A stretch of 64,000 bases of DNA. It comes from Variovorax paradoxus_P. GTDB lineage: Bacteria > Pseudomonadota > Gammaproteobacteria > Burkholderiales > Burkholderiaceae_C. Positions 28,207 through 36,695 of the stretch are shown in pieces. Under the pieces are notes generated by a model that saw only the letters and a list, made by a program, of their open reading frames with translations, was not told the origin of the DNA and ran no database searches. Position 1 is the stretch's first letter; every line of letters begins with the position of its first letter. The stretch lies in assembly GCF_050627025.1 (NCBI RefSeq), contig NZ_CP192472.1. One strand, given 5' to 3'. The position numbers were made by a program, and so were the translations under genes.

Positions 28207-28280
28207 GTTGATTCCTTGGATGCTGCGGGTGGACAAAAAAACTGCGAGCCATGAGTATAACTACCAAATAGGATAAAGCG

Positions 28281-28317
28281 ATAGTAATGAACTATCAATT
28301 GCATCACTGCGACCTAT
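28281..28317. promoter_or_regulatory. OxyR binding site upstream of ahpC
   Basis: Four half-sites with exact spacing: ATAG (28281-28284), N7, CTAT (28292-28295), N7, ATCA (28303-28306), N7, CTAT (28314-28317). The OxyR consensus is ATAG-N7-CTAT-N7-ATAG-N7-CTAT; only the third half-site deviates. It lies 75 nt upstream of ahpC and 151 nt upstream of bfr, in the divergent gap, so it could serve both. Confidence 0.85.
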
Positions 28318-28467
28318 GAAAGACAAAGGCGCGGCCACCTTCGCCCCGCCGTCGAATACGAACGTGTATCACCATCAAACGCATGCAGACCAGTGCAGCA
28401 TGGGATTGCTTGCAAGAGCTCGCTCGCCCCTCTCACAATCCCTACTTTCAGAACAAGGAAAATAATC

Positions 28468-28944
28468 ATGAAGGGCGACCCCAAGGTCATCGAACACCTG
28501 CAGGCGCAGCTCAAGAACGAGCTCACTGCAATCAACCAGTACTTCCTCCACTACCGCATGCTCAAGCACTGGGGTTTGGACAAGCTGGCCAAGAAGGAAT
28601 ATGAAGAGTCGATCGGCGAAATGAAGCACGCCGACAAGCTGATGGACCGCATCTTCATGCTCGACGGCCTGCCCAACCTGCAGGATCTTGGCAAGCTGAA
28701 CATCGGTGAAGACGTGCCCGAACTGCTGGGCTGCGACCTGGGCGCTGAAACCGGCGCGCAAGCAACCATCAAGGACGGCATCGCCTATTGCGAAACGGTT
28801 CGCGACTACGTTTCACGCGATCTGCTGCAAGAAATCCTGGACGACACGGAAGAGCACATCGACTTTCTCGAAACCCAGATCGACCTTATCGACAAGGTCG
28901 GGTTGCAGAACTATCTGCAATCGCAGATGGGCGAGCTCGGCTGA
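28468..28944 (+). CDS. bfr: Bacterioferritin
   Basis: Haem-containing iron-storage 24-mer. 158 residues from ATG 28468 (AAGGAA upstream). Ferroxidase residues Glu18, Glu51, His54 and the haem ligand Met52 (sequence IGEMKHADKLMDR) all fall at the standard positions. Divergent from ahpC; bfd (ferredoxin for iron release) lies 4.4 kb away in the same block. Confidence 0.97.
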   Translation: MKGDPKVIEHLQAQLKNELTAINQYFLHYRMLKHWGLDKLAKKEYEESIGEMKHADKLMDRIFMLDGLPNLQDLGKLNIGEDVPELLGCDLGAETGAQATIKDGIAYCETVRDYVSRDLLQEILDDTEEHIDFLETQIDLIDKVGLQNYLQSQMGELG

Positions 28945-28952
28945 ATTTCTGC

Positions 28953-28979
28953 GGGGCTGCGGAGCCCCTTCCACTTTTC
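28953..28979 (+). terminator. Probable terminator of bfr
   Basis: GGGGCT (28953-28958), loop GCGG, AGCCCC (28963-28968) followed by a mixed pyrimidine/T stretch. Short stem, so moderate confidence. Confidence 0.55.
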
Positions 28980-29006
28980 CAGCTTTCCGACATGGAGGCG
29001 TAGCCG

Positions 29007-29570
29007 TCAGGCTACGTCGCCCGGCTCTTCAGGACGCTTGCGCCCGCTGAGCATGGCGCCGACCAGGTTTTCCCTGTGCCGCCAGCTCGTGAAGGCCACC
29101 CCGGCCAGATGCAGGGCGATCAGTGCCACCAGTGCCCAGGCCAATGTGCGGTGGAGCCATTCCACCCACGCCAATCCCCAGAACATGTCGAGCGTATACA
29201 TCCAGCCCGTGACGCCCACAGCCGTTACCGTGGCAAGCAGGGCAATGACCATCCAGCCGCCAAGAGGGTTGTGGCCAAGGTAGCGCTTCTCGCGCCGTGC
29301 GAGCACGTCGGCCGCATAGCGCAGCACCTGCGAGGGCGCCCGCACAAACTGCTTGAACCTTGCATAGCGCCCGCCCAGCCACCCGCCGATGCAGCGGCCG
29401 GCAATCAGGGCCAGCGCCGCGTAGCCCGCCAGCTCGTGCTGCCGCAGCAGCCCTTCTCCACTGAACCACGCGATGGCAATGGCCATGACCAGTGCCCAAT
29501 GTGTTGCGCGCAGCCAGAACGCCCAGACTTGCGCAGACGGACGCGCTGGAACCGCACGCATCTCGCGCAT
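29007..29570 (-). CDS. Di-haem cytochrome b561/b-type membrane protein
   Basis: 187 residues, four predicted membrane helices (about 18-34, 45-62, 103-125, 139-162). Candidate haem ligands are His in RATHWALV (helix 1), HELAGY, WLHRTLAW and LIALHLAGV. It belongs to the cytochrome b561/hydrogenase-cytochrome-b-like family that shuttles electrons in the inner membrane. It starts 2 nt after the stop of the PepSY gene, so the two are translationally linked and probably act together. Confidence 0.87.
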   Translation of the reverse strand: MREMRAVPARPSAQVWAFWLRATHWALVMAIAIAWFSGEGLLRQHELAGYAALALIAGRCIGGWLGGRYARFKQFVRAPSQVLRYAADVLARREKRYLGHNPLGGWMVIALLATVTAVGVTGWMYTLDMFWGLAWVEWLHRTLAWALVALIALHLAGVAFTSWRHRENLVGAMLSGRKRPEEPGDVA

Positions 29571-29572
29571 CT

Positions 29573-29872
29573 TCAGGATGGCTGCTTCACCTGTCCGACC
29601 TTCTCGAAGGTCTTGGGATCGAAGAATGCTTCAGTGCGCTGGCCCTTTTCGTCGAACCCGTAAACCTCGTAGCAGCCGTTGAAGTTCTTGATCTGGCGAA
29701 CCTTCCAGCCTTCGCCGGTCAGCTTGCGCTGCAATTCCATTTGCGGGCGCATTTCTTCCTTGGGCAACGCAGCGCATTTGACGGCGTCGTGGTCGACGAA
29801 CTGAGCAGATGCGGACGCTGACCAGAGAATTGCAGTTGCAGTGGCCGCGGCAAAAAGAAGTGACTTGTTCAT
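29573..29872 (-). CDS. Periplasmic PepSY domain protein
   Basis: 99 residues. A signal peptide (MNKSLLFAAATATAILWSAS, cleavage after ASA about residue 23) and a single PepSY-like domain (KLTGEGWKVRQIKNFNGCYEVYGFDEKG). Two cysteines in the mature part could form a disulfide. Small PepSY proteins next to cytochrome b561 genes are common, suggesting a periplasmic partner or haem/metal-related function; none is shown. Confidence 0.82.
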   Translation of the reverse strand: MNKSLLFAAATATAILWSASASAQFVDHDAVKCAALPKEEMRPQMELQRKLTGEGWKVRQIKNFNGCYEVYGFDEKGQRTEAFFDPKTFEKVGQVKQPS

Positions 29873-29911
29873 GAATGAATCTCCTGGCGTTTGCAGGCAC
29901 CACGCAGCGGC

Positions 29912-30598
29912 TCAAACGTCGAGCCACATGCGCAGCAGGTTGTGGTACGTGCTGGTGAGACCGATCACGCCAGGGTCTGTCTCACCAAATTGGCTGCGAA
30001 GATGCCGCAGATGGTTGTCCATGTCGAACAGCAGGCGGCGCTGCTCGTCGCTGCGCACCATGCTCTGGATCCAGAAATAGCTGGCGGTGCGAAAGCCCCG
30101 CGTTACCGGCAACACGCGATGAACGCTGGTGCCCGGATAGAGCACCATGTCTCCGGCCGGCAGCTTGACTCGCTGCACGCCGAAGGTGTCTTCGATCACG
30201 AGTTCGCCGCCGTCGTACTCATCGGGTTCGGCCAGGAACACGGTGCACGAAATATCCGTGCGCACCCGCCCCGAACCGTCGCGAAGAAAACGAACCGCGC
30301 TGTCAACGTGATTGCCAAAGCTGTTGGACGCACCGCCGTAGCGATTGAACAGCGGCGGTGAAATCTGCTTCGGCAGCGCAGCCGAGAAGAAAACCTGGTG
30401 CCGCTCCAGGCCGCGCAGCAGCAGTTGCTGAACGGCGCGGGTTTCTTCGCAGTCCTCCCGCAACTGCTCGTTGTTCTTCGCCTTGGCGGACTGCTCGCCC
30501 GCGGTCAGGCGGCCGTCCTCCCAGGGAGCTTGGCCCAGAATTTCCCTGGCCTGACGAACCTCGTCGGGCGAGAGCACTTCGCGAATGTGCAAGAGCAT
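29912..30598 (-). CDS. piuC: Fe(II)/2-oxoglutarate-dependent PKHD-type hydroxylase PiuC
   Basis: 228 residues. Non-haem iron dioxygenase with metal ligands His97 and Asp99 (NHVDSAVRF) and His160 (SVHRVLPVTRG), and the 2-oxoglutarate-binding Arg170. PiuC is iron-regulated and typically sits next to a TonB-dependent siderophore receptor, exactly as here (receptor starts upstream at 33097). Its substrate is unknown. Confidence 0.94.
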   Translation of the reverse strand: MLLHIREVLSPDEVRQAREILGQAPWEDGRLTAGEQSAKAKNNEQLREDCEETRAVQQLLLRGLERHQVFFSAALPKQISPPLFNRYGGASNSFGNHVDSAVRFLRDGSGRVRTDISCTVFLAEPDEYDGGELVIEDTFGVQRVKLPAGDMVLYPGTSVHRVLPVTRGFRTASYFWIQSMVRSDEQRRLLFDMDNHLRHLRSQFGETDPGVIGLTSTYHNLLRMWLDV

Positions 30599-30643
30599 GT
30601 GAAAGGAAGAACTGCTTTGGCTATTCTAGAAACTCAACAGGCC

Positions 30644-33097
30644 TTAGAACCGCGCTCCAACCGTTACGAGCACAGTGCGCTTCGCGCCGGCAATGGCAAA
30701 GCCGGGGTAGAGCTGATCGCCGTAAAGTTTGTTCGTCACATTGTTGATGTTGAGCTGTGCGTACAGATCGGGCGTGAACTTGTACTCGAGCATCATGTCG
30801 CCGACAACATAGCCGGGTGTGCTGTTGGCCAGGCTGGCGGCGCCGCTGGCGCCTTGCAGCGGCCGGTTCTCGGACGCGCCGCGCACGCCGCCCGCAATGC
30901 GGAATTTGGGCGTGGCCTGGTAGCTGACCCATGCGGCTCCGCTGTGCTTGGGCGTCAGGCCCACACGCGAACCAACCGTTCCCGGAGTGGCAGTGCTGCC
31001 GACCTTGTCGATGGTTGCCGTCGGGATGTAGGAGTACGAGAAATAAACCTCCCACTGCGACGTGAGGCGGCCCACCACGTCGAGCTCAAGGCCCTGGGAG
31101 TGGCGCTTGCCCGACAACAGATAGGAACTCCCTGCAAAGTCCGAGTCGGTGGTGCGCTCGTTGGTCTTTTCCGTGCGGAAGATGGCAGCGCGCGTTGAGA
31201 GCTTGCCATCGAGCCAGTCGAGCTTGGCGCCCAGTTCGATGTTGCGGCTCTTCTCCGGCGGGGTCCCCGCGGTCTGGGGCGACACATACTGATAGGTGTC
31301 GGCCGACGAGTTGAACGAGGTGCTGTACGACAGGTGATACGACTGCGTCGTCGAGGGCTGGTACAGAACGCCGGCGCGGTAGCTCCAGGCACCTTGGGAC
31401 AAATGAGTGCTGGTGACTGTCGGCAACGGGCTACCGGCAGAATAGCGCTCACGAGGATCGCTGCAGTTCGCCGTTTGCGTATAGCCGCGGGGGGCCGGAG
31501 TCGGCCTGACGCACGCCGAGTTCGAATAGTTGTACTGGTCGAAATCGCCGCTGAGCCGGTCGTAGCGCAGGCCACCCAGAACTTTCCAGTCGGGCGCAAC
31601 CTGAACCAGGTCCTGCAGATAGACGCCAATCGATTTCGCGGAATAAGCGCTCGAATCGCGGTACACCGGCTCGACGAAAGTGCCACTCAAGCCCGCGCCA
31701 TCGTTGGGCGTGCCGACGAAGGTGTTGGCTCGCGAGCCCAGCGCCCGCCCGCGGAAGCTGTTGTTGAAGAAGGCGTCGTTCTGGTAGCGGCTCGCCTCTT
31801 CCTTCGAGACGTCGACACCGGCCAGCAATTGGTGTTTCACGCCGCCCCAGTTCAACTCCTTGCTGTAGTCGCTTTGCAAGTAAGTGCCCTTGTACTCGTC
31901 CTTGCGCGGCGTAAGGCCGCTGCGCGTGAGCAACGTGTATTCGCTGAAGTTGGCCAGCGTGGTGGGGGCGCCTAGCGTGGTACTGGCGCCTGCGGCGGTC
32001 GACCACTGGTTGCGGTCGAAGGTGCCCGATCGCACCTGCGTGCGCAGCTCGCCGCCGTCGTCGAAGCGATGCAGCCATGAGGCCGCTCCGTAAGTGGCCT
32101 TGCCGAGGACCTTGTCGGCAGCGGTGCCGTAAAAACTGCCCGGCTTCACCGGTGCAAGGGTTCCCAGGCTGCCGATGGTTGGTACACCGGCCGCGGTGTA
32201 GCCGGTAATGCCCTGCCGGCCGGTGGCCACCCACCGAACCGCCGACACCGGAACGTTGTCGACGTTCAGGTGGAACAGCCCCACCGTGAATTCGTTGTCC
32301 GTGCCAATGCCCCAACTGTACGAAGGCGCAATGCCGTATTTGTCGATCTTGGCGCCGCCGTTGTCGGCCTTGTTCCACATCGCGTTGATTCGCAGTGCCG
32401 ATGTTTCGCCGGTGCGCACGTTGAAGTCGGCCGTCGTGCGGTAGTAGCCGCGCGTGCCCGCAGTGGCTTCCACATCCGTCTGGTCTGCAAGCAGCGGCTT
32501 CTTGGAGACCTGGTTGATCACGCCACCTGTGGAGCCACGTCCGAAAATCATCGAAGCTGAACCGCGCAGCACCTCGATGCGCTCGAGGTTGAAAGTGTCG
32601 CGGTCATATTGCGATGGGTCGCGCATGCCGTCGATCAGCAGGTCGCCAACCGTCGCCACCGGAAAACCACGCAGCCGGATGTCCTGGTCTGTCCCGTTTT
32701 CAGTCGCCGCAAAGGTAATGCCGGCCGAATAGTGCAAGGCATCCTTGAGGGTATCGAGCTTGACGTCGTCGATCAGCTTCTCGGTGATGACGTTGATCGA
32801 CTGCGGAATATCGCGAATCTCTTGCGTCCCCTTGCCGATGTTGGTTTTCTTGGTCTGGACCTGGTCCTTGCCCTGCGTCTCCGCCTGTTCGGTGACCGTG
32901 ATGGTGCCAAGCGTTCCGCCCTGCACTGTTGTCGGCGCCGTTTGCGCCCAGCTACTGACGGAGGCGGCAAGCATCAAGGCTCCAAAAGGAAGCATTGCCG
33001 CTTCTCGCGGCAGGCCGCCTGTCGCGGCGCCCGCCGCAATTGCTGAGGAAGACACGGAGCGCGACATGCGAGCGCGCTGACGGGCGACATTGGCCAA
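30644..33097 (-). CDS. TonB-dependent siderophore receptor (Fiu/PiuA type)
   Basis: Outer-membrane receptor for a ferric catecholate-type siderophore. 817 residues. N-terminal leader with hydrophobic core (about 35-50, cleavage after SWA), TonB-interacting region, plug domain (RDIPQSINVITEKLIDDVKLDTLKDAL; LRGFPVATVGDLLIDGMRD), 22-strand barrel and terminal Phe. The start is TTG 33097, supported by GGAGG 5-6 nt upstream; an ATG 10 codons later (33067) is the alternative. A Fur-like site lies about 120 nt upstream. piuC follows 46 nt downstream. Confidence 0.94.
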   Translation of the reverse strand: MANVARQRARMSRSVSSSAIAAGAATGGLPREAAMLPFGALMLAASVSSWAQTAPTTVQGGTLGTITVTEQAETQGKDQVQTKKTNIGKGTQEIRDIPQSINVITEKLIDDVKLDTLKDALHYSAGITFAATENGTDQDIRLRGFPVATVGDLLIDGMRDPSQYDRDTFNLERIEVLRGSASMIFGRGSTGGVINQVSKKPLLADQTDVEATAGTRGYYRTTADFNVRTGETSALRINAMWNKADNGGAKIDKYGIAPSYSWGIGTDNEFTVGLFHLNVDNVPVSAVRWVATGRQGITGYTAAGVPTIGSLGTLAPVKPGSFYGTAADKVLGKATYGAASWLHRFDDGGELRTQVRSGTFDRNQWSTAAGASTTLGAPTTLANFSEYTLLTRSGLTPRKDEYKGTYLQSDYSKELNWGGVKHQLLAGVDVSKEEASRYQNDAFFNNSFRGRALGSRANTFVGTPNDGAGLSGTFVEPVYRDSSAYSAKSIGVYLQDLVQVAPDWKVLGGLRYDRLSGDFDQYNYSNSACVRPTPAPRGYTQTANCSDPRERYSAGSPLPTVTSTHLSQGAWSYRAGVLYQPSTTQSYHLSYSTSFNSSADTYQYVSPQTAGTPPEKSRNIELGAKLDWLDGKLSTRAAIFRTEKTNERTTDSDFAGSSYLLSGKRHSQGLELDVVGRLTSQWEVYFSYSYIPTATIDKVGSTATPGTVGSRVGLTPKHSGAAWVSYQATPKFRIAGGVRGASENRPLQGASGAASLANSTPGYVVGDMMLEYKFTPDLYAQLNINNVTNKLYGDQLYPGFAIAGAKRTVLVTVGARF

Positions 33098-33213
33098 GAT
33101 AACCTCCAGAAAGCCAGGAAACGGCTAGTTTTGAATGGCTGGCTGGGTCCGACGACGCGCGGTCGAAGTGCTTGGCTTGCCGAAAATTTGGCTGGAGTGT
33201 AGTTCGAACGTAG

Positions 33214-33228
33214 TCGTAATCATTCGCA
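33214..33228. promoter_or_regulatory. Fur-like box upstream of the siderophore receptor
   Basis: TCGTAAT-C-ATTCGCA matches the 7-1-7 Fur motif (TGATAAT-n-ATTATCA) at 10 of 14 positions, including the central TAAT/ATT. It is in the divergent gap between the receptor (33097) and bfd (33372). Confidence 0.55.
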
Positions 33229-33322
33229 CTTAGATTCGCTGTGGCGAAAATGCGACTTGCTCCCAGAACACTACGAAAGGCCTCTCGCCGGGATAGTTAT
33301 TGAAAATGCGAGAGATTCGTAT

Positions 33323-33337
33323 TTATAATCATCCGAA
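33323..33337. promoter_or_regulatory. Degenerate Fur-like half site upstream of bfd
   Basis: TTATAAT-C-ATCCGAA keeps six of seven positions of the left Fur arm but only three of the right. Located 34 nt before the bfd ATG, where Fur would block transcription. Weak on its own; supported by context. Confidence 0.35.
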
Positions 33338-33371
33338 CCAAACCAGCCAGCCAACTGCTGCTTTCACCGCC

Positions 33372-33644
33372 ATGATCGTTTGCGTCTGCCGCCGAGTCTC
33401 CGACCGTGAAATCGCACGTCACGTGCGGGCGGGCATGACTTTCGACGAAGTCCAATTCGAGCTTGGCGTGGCCACCCAATGTGGCCAATGTGAAGGCTGT
33501 GCGCGAGACATCGTTGCGCAATGCAGTGCCTCGCATCCTGTCGCCGCGTTGAACCGCGAATCGGGAACGAGTGCGATCCAGCTTGCCACCTCCATTTCGG
33601 AAAGCAAGGCATGGAACTCTTCTCGGCGCTCGGCGGCAGCCTGA
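33372..33644 (+). CDS. bfd: Bacterioferritin-associated ferredoxin
   Basis: [2Fe-2S] protein that docks on bacterioferritin and reduces its iron core for release. 90 residues from ATG 33372; Cys4, Cys6, Cys37 and Cys40 form the Bfd pattern (MIVCVC ... QCGQCEGC), with an extra Cys43. The C-terminal 25 residues are longer than in typical Bfd (about 64) and look unstructured. Likely iron-repressed. Confidence 0.93.
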   Translation: MIVCVCRRVSDREIARHVRAGMTFDEVQFELGVATQCGQCEGCARDIVAQCSASHPVAALNRESGTSAIQLATSISESKAWNSSRRSAAA

Positions 33645-33685
33645 TTTTTGTCGCAGGCTCGGTCTGGTGGATCTTTCGTAAGTAA
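33611..33685 (+). CDS. Possible 24-residue membrane peptide
   Basis: ATG 33611 to TAA 33685, overlapping the bfd end in another frame. The peptide begins MELFSALGGS and continues with a hydrophobic run ending in VWWIFRK, so it could be a single membrane helix with a positively charged cytoplasmic end. An AAGG lies close upstream. No family; may be a chance frame. Confidence 0.35.
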   Translation: MELFSALGGSLIFVAGSVWWIFRK

Positions 33686-33749
33686 ACAGTAGTCGTAGCG
33701 GTTTTGCTGCAATCGGGGCACGCTCCACGCGTGTCCGCATTCGAATTGG

Positions 33750-34454
33750 TTGATCGTGTCTGACCGCTTTGCTCCCCCACCCTCCGTTCTGGGCCTTTCG
33801 CGCAATGCACTCATTGCCGGAGGCGTGATCCTGTTTCACGCAGCAGCGCTTTGGGCGCTTCAAAGCGGCCTGTTGCGTCGAGCTGCCGAAGTGGTGATTC
33901 CCGTCGAAATATTGAGCCAGTTCGTCGAGCCGCCCAAGCCCGCTCCGCCGCCACCTCCCCCTCCGCCCCCGCCGCAACGCAAGCCTGAAGCGGTCAAGCC
34001 TCCTCCCAGGCCGGTGGCAATACGCGAACCGAAGCCGACACCCGCACCAAGTGCCCCCGTGGGCGTGACCGAGCCGCCTCCGCCTGCACCTCCGGTCGAA
34101 GCTCCGGCACCGCCTGCGCCGCCCGCTCCGCCGCCGGCGCCACCCGCGCCGCCGGCGCCGCGGATGATCGAGATCTCTGAGGGCCAGACGCGCTACGTCA
34201 GAGAGCCCAAGCTGGTATTTCCCAGCATGAGCAAACGCCTTGGCGAGTCGGGAACCACCGTCGTCTCGATCTACTTCGACAGCGAAGGCTTCGCCAAACG
34301 GGTCGAACTCTACAAATCCAGCGGATTCGAACGCCTGGACGAGGCAGCGCTGAGTGCCGCTCGAACCGCCCAGGTCACGCCCTTCAGGCAAACAGGAGGG
34401 AACGCGCAGACGACCTACCTGCTGCGGGCGCCTTTCTCATTCAAACTGAACTAA
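33750..34454 (+). CDS. tonB: Energy transducer TonB
   Basis: Couples the proton-motive force from ExbBD to outer-membrane receptors. 234 residues: N-terminal membrane anchor (about 18-40, GGVILFHAAALWAL with the conserved His), a long Pro-rich periplasmic spacer (about 60-140, including a run of ten prolines), and the C-terminal TonB fold (about 155-234) ending in a receptor-binding strand. The reported start is TTG 33750; GTG 33756 would remove two residues. exbB begins 21 nt later. Confidence 0.95.
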   Translation: MIVSDRFAPPPSVLGLSRNALIAGGVILFHAAALWALQSGLLRRAAEVVIPVEILSQFVEPPKPAPPPPPPPPPPQRKPEAVKPPPRPVAIREPKPTPAPSAPVGVTEPPPPAPPVEAPAPPAPPAPPPAPPAPPAPRMIEISEGQTRYVREPKLVFPSMSKRLGESGTTVVSIYFDSEGFAKRVELYKSSGFERLDEAALSAARTAQVTPFRQTGGNAQTTYLLRAPFSFKLN

Positions 34455-34475
34455 TTTTCTCTGGAGCAACTTCGT

Positions 34476-35192
34476 ATGGATTCCCAATTCGGCTTGATGA
34501 ACGTCTGGAACCAGGGCGATTTCGTCACCAAGGCCGTCGCGGTGCTGTTGATCGGCATGTCGCTCGCGTCGTGGATCGTGATCATCATCAAGGCCCTCGA
34601 TGTCATCAAATACAAGCGCCTTGCCAAGCACTCGCAGGATTTCTGGCACAGCGAAGATTTCGCCACCGCGTTAAACAAGCTCGGCAAGGACGACAGCAAC
34701 CCGTTTCGCGCACTGGCACTCGAAGGCCGCGAGGCGGCTGCGCACCATCGCAACACAAAGGCTCACTTGCACGACGCACTCGATGTAAGCGACTGGATCA
34801 CGCGCGCCCTGCGCAACGGTATCGATGCGTTCACGGCGCGCCTGCAAACCGGCCTCGCCATTCTGGCTTCCGTCGGTTCGACTGCTCCGTTCATTGGCCT
34901 GTTCGGCACCGTCTGGGGTATCTACCACGCGCTCATGAGCATCGGCTCTGCTGGCCAGGCGACTATCGACAAGGTTGCGGGCCCGATCGGCGAAGCCTTG
35001 ATCATGACGGCGCTGGGTCTGGCGGTGGCGATTCCGGCGGTGCTGGGCTACAACGCGCTGGTCCGCGGCAACAAGTTCGTGCTGACCAAGCTCAACAGCT
35101 TTGCCCATGACCTGCACGCCTACTTCGTGACCGGCGCACGCGTGCAAAGCGGCAGCGGCGACGCCATCGTGGTTCCGCTGAAGAAGGGCTGA
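34476..35192 (+). CDS. exbB: Biopolymer transporter ExbB
   Basis: MotA/TolQ/ExbB family proton-channel subunit. 238 residues with three membrane helices (about 18-42, 128-150, 168-195); the conserved ASVGSTAPFIGLFGTVWGI loop-helix and the GPIGEALIMTALGLAVAIPA segment are diagnostic. GGAG precedes the start. Confidence 0.97.
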   Translation: MDSQFGLMNVWNQGDFVTKAVAVLLIGMSLASWIVIIIKALDVIKYKRLAKHSQDFWHSEDFATALNKLGKDDSNPFRALALEGREAAAHHRNTKAHLHDALDVSDWITRALRNGIDAFTARLQTGLAILASVGSTAPFIGLFGTVWGIYHALMSIGSAGQATIDKVAGPIGEALIMTALGLAVAIPAVLGYNALVRGNKFVLTKLNSFAHDLHAYFVTGARVQSGSGDAIVVPLKKG

Positions 35193-35197
35193 GCATC

Positions 35198-35611
35198 ATG
35201 GCTTTTGGCACCCAGGACGAACCCGATGAGGTAATGAACGAGATCAACATGACGCCGCTGGTCGACGTCATGCTGGTGCTCCTCATCATCTTCATCATCA
35301 CCGTGCCGGTGATGAAACATGCAGTCAACATCGACCTGCCGCGCGCCACCAGCGAGCCGGAACAGGCCAAACCGGAGAACATCCTGTTCAGCATTTCCGC
35401 CGACGGCAGCTACTACTGGAACGAACAGAAGATCGCCGACGCCGAGTTGCCTGGCCGGCTCGCCGCCGAGTCCGCCAAGAACCCGCAACCCGAGCTGCAC
35501 ATTCGCGGCGACAAAGAGGTTCGCTACGAACGCGTAGCCAAGGCCATGTCGGCAGCGCGGGAGGCGGGCGTGCGCAAGATCGGCTTCATCACCGAACCCG
35601 ATGCCAAGTAA
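35198..35611 (+). CDS. exbD: Biopolymer transporter ExbD
   Basis: 137 residues. Single N-terminal membrane helix carrying the proton-conducting aspartate (TPLVDVMLVLLIIFIIT), followed by a periplasmic domain. Only 5 nt after exbB, completing the tonB-exbB-exbD operon. Confidence 0.97.
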   Translation: MAFGTQDEPDEVMNEINMTPLVDVMLVLLIIFIITVPVMKHAVNIDLPRATSEPEQAKPENILFSISADGSYYWNEQKIADAELPGRLAAESAKNPQPELHIRGDKEVRYERVAKAMSAAREAGVRKIGFITEPDAK

Positions 35612-35660
35612 GCCGCTGAATGTTTATTAAAAAACTCGATCGACGCGATTGACTTTTTAT

Positions 35661-35675
35661 TGAGAATCATTATCA
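35661..35675. promoter_or_regulatory. Fur box upstream of hemP
   Basis: TGAGAAT-C-ATTATCA matches the 7-1-7 Fur consensus at 13 of 14 positions. It lies 33 nt before the hemP start. Confidence 0.85.
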
Positions 35676-35707
35676 TTCACTCATCGCTTCGATAAGAGGA
35701 TTTTCAG

Positions 35708-35920
35708 ATGCAAGCCAAACCGAACGCCTTTTCTGTTCTGAGCCATCCGTCGCTCGACCAATCGGGTGGCGGACATGCGTCCATCCAGGCTTCTCGCCCG
35801 GCGCCGATGGTCGAGAGCACGGAGCTTCTCAAGGGGAGCAAGACCGTGGGCATCATGCACAACGGTTCTCTCTATCGTCTGCAGGCAACCAAACTCGGCA
35901 AGCTGATTCTTACCAAGTAA
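35708..35920 (+). CDS. hemP: Hemin uptake protein HemP
   Basis: 70 residues. The C-terminal half (STELLKGSKTVGIMHNGSLYRLQATKLGKLILTK) is the HemP/HmuP domain, a small protein needed for haem receptor expression in several proteobacteria. No haem receptor gene is next to it in this window. Strong Fur box upstream and its own terminator downstream. Confidence 0.92.
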   Translation: MQAKPNAFSVLSHPSLDQSGGGHASIQASRPAPMVESTELLKGSKTVGIMHNGSLYRLQATKLGKLILTK

Positions 35921-35956
35921 GCATCAGCCCGCCCTTCACGCAAGTTTCATCGTGGG

Positions 35957-35994
35957 GCGACTCCAGGAGATTCATCTCCGAAGGGTCGTTTTTT
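35957..35994 (+). terminator. Terminator of hemP
   Basis: GCGAC (35957-35961) pairs with GTCGT (35985-35989), enclosing a GGAGAT/ATCTCC inner stem, followed by T6. Confidence 0.75.
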
Positions 35995-36046
35995 GCTAGC
36001 CAACGGTTCGCCGACTAGCCAAGCTTTTTTTCACGCTGAGCACCCG

Positions 36047-36080
36047 AAAAAGAAAACGCCGACCTGCAAGTCGGCGTTTT
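36047..36080 (-). terminator. Terminator of the GlcG-like gene
   Basis: AAAACGCCGAC (36053-36063), 6-nt loop, GTCGGCGTTTT (36070-36080); minus-strand reading ends in TTTTCTTTTTC. Confidence 0.85.
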
Positions 36081-36114
36081 GCCTTGCGCACTGAACAGCG
36101 CACAGGGGCGATGC

Positions 36115-36522
36115 TCAGACGCCGAGCGCTGCGATGCCCGCCTTGGCAATCTGAGCATCTTCATTCGACTTCACGCCGCTTACACCAACGGCGCCGATCA
36201 CCTGGCCGTCCTTCACGATGGGCACGCCGCCCTCCAGCAAGCCCTGCACCGCAGGCGCCGTGAGAAACGCAGTGCGGCCGCCATTGATGATGTCTTCGTA
36301 GACCTTGCTTTCGCGGCGACCCATGGCTGCCGTATGGGCTTTGGCCGGGGCAATATGCGAAGACAGAGCCGCAGCCCCGTCCAGGCGCTGGAGCCACAGC
36401 AGGTTGCCGGCATCGTCGGAAATCGCAATGGTCACAGCCCAATTGTTCTTGAGGGCTTCTGCTTCGGCAGCTGCGGCAATGGCCTTGACGTCGGCGAGTT
36501 CGAGGAAGGACTTGGTCTTCAT
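36115..36522 (-). CDS. GlcG/HbpS-like haem-binding protein (DUF336)
   Basis: 135 residues from ATG 36522. Matches the GlcG/HbpS fold: WAVTIAISDDAGNLLWLQRLDGA, KAHTAAMGRRES and the Gly-rich GGVPIVKDGQVIGAVGVSG. Members bind haem or small ligands; some sit in glycolate loci. Here it lies beside hemP, so a haem link is possible but inferred. No signal peptide, so cytoplasmic. Confidence 0.88.
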   Translation of the reverse strand: MKTKSFLELADVKAIAAAAEAEALKNNWAVTIAISDDAGNLLWLQRLDGAAALSSHIAPAKAHTAAMGRRESKVYEDIINGGRTAFLTAPAVQGLLEGGVPIVKDGQVIGAVGVSGVKSNEDAQIAKAGIAALGV

Positions 36523-36695
36523 ATTGGGCGTCGGTTGCTGTAAAAGCCAAGAGCATAACGGCCAAAGGGCCAATGGAGCGGTGGGCCCTGCCGCTCTTAG
36601 GACCATCATCCATACGGTCTTTGTATCGCCCCCCTCTTGCAGCCCCCTAGAATGCGCCCAACTGCGTCATTGCAGCAACCAAAGGAGCTACGGCC

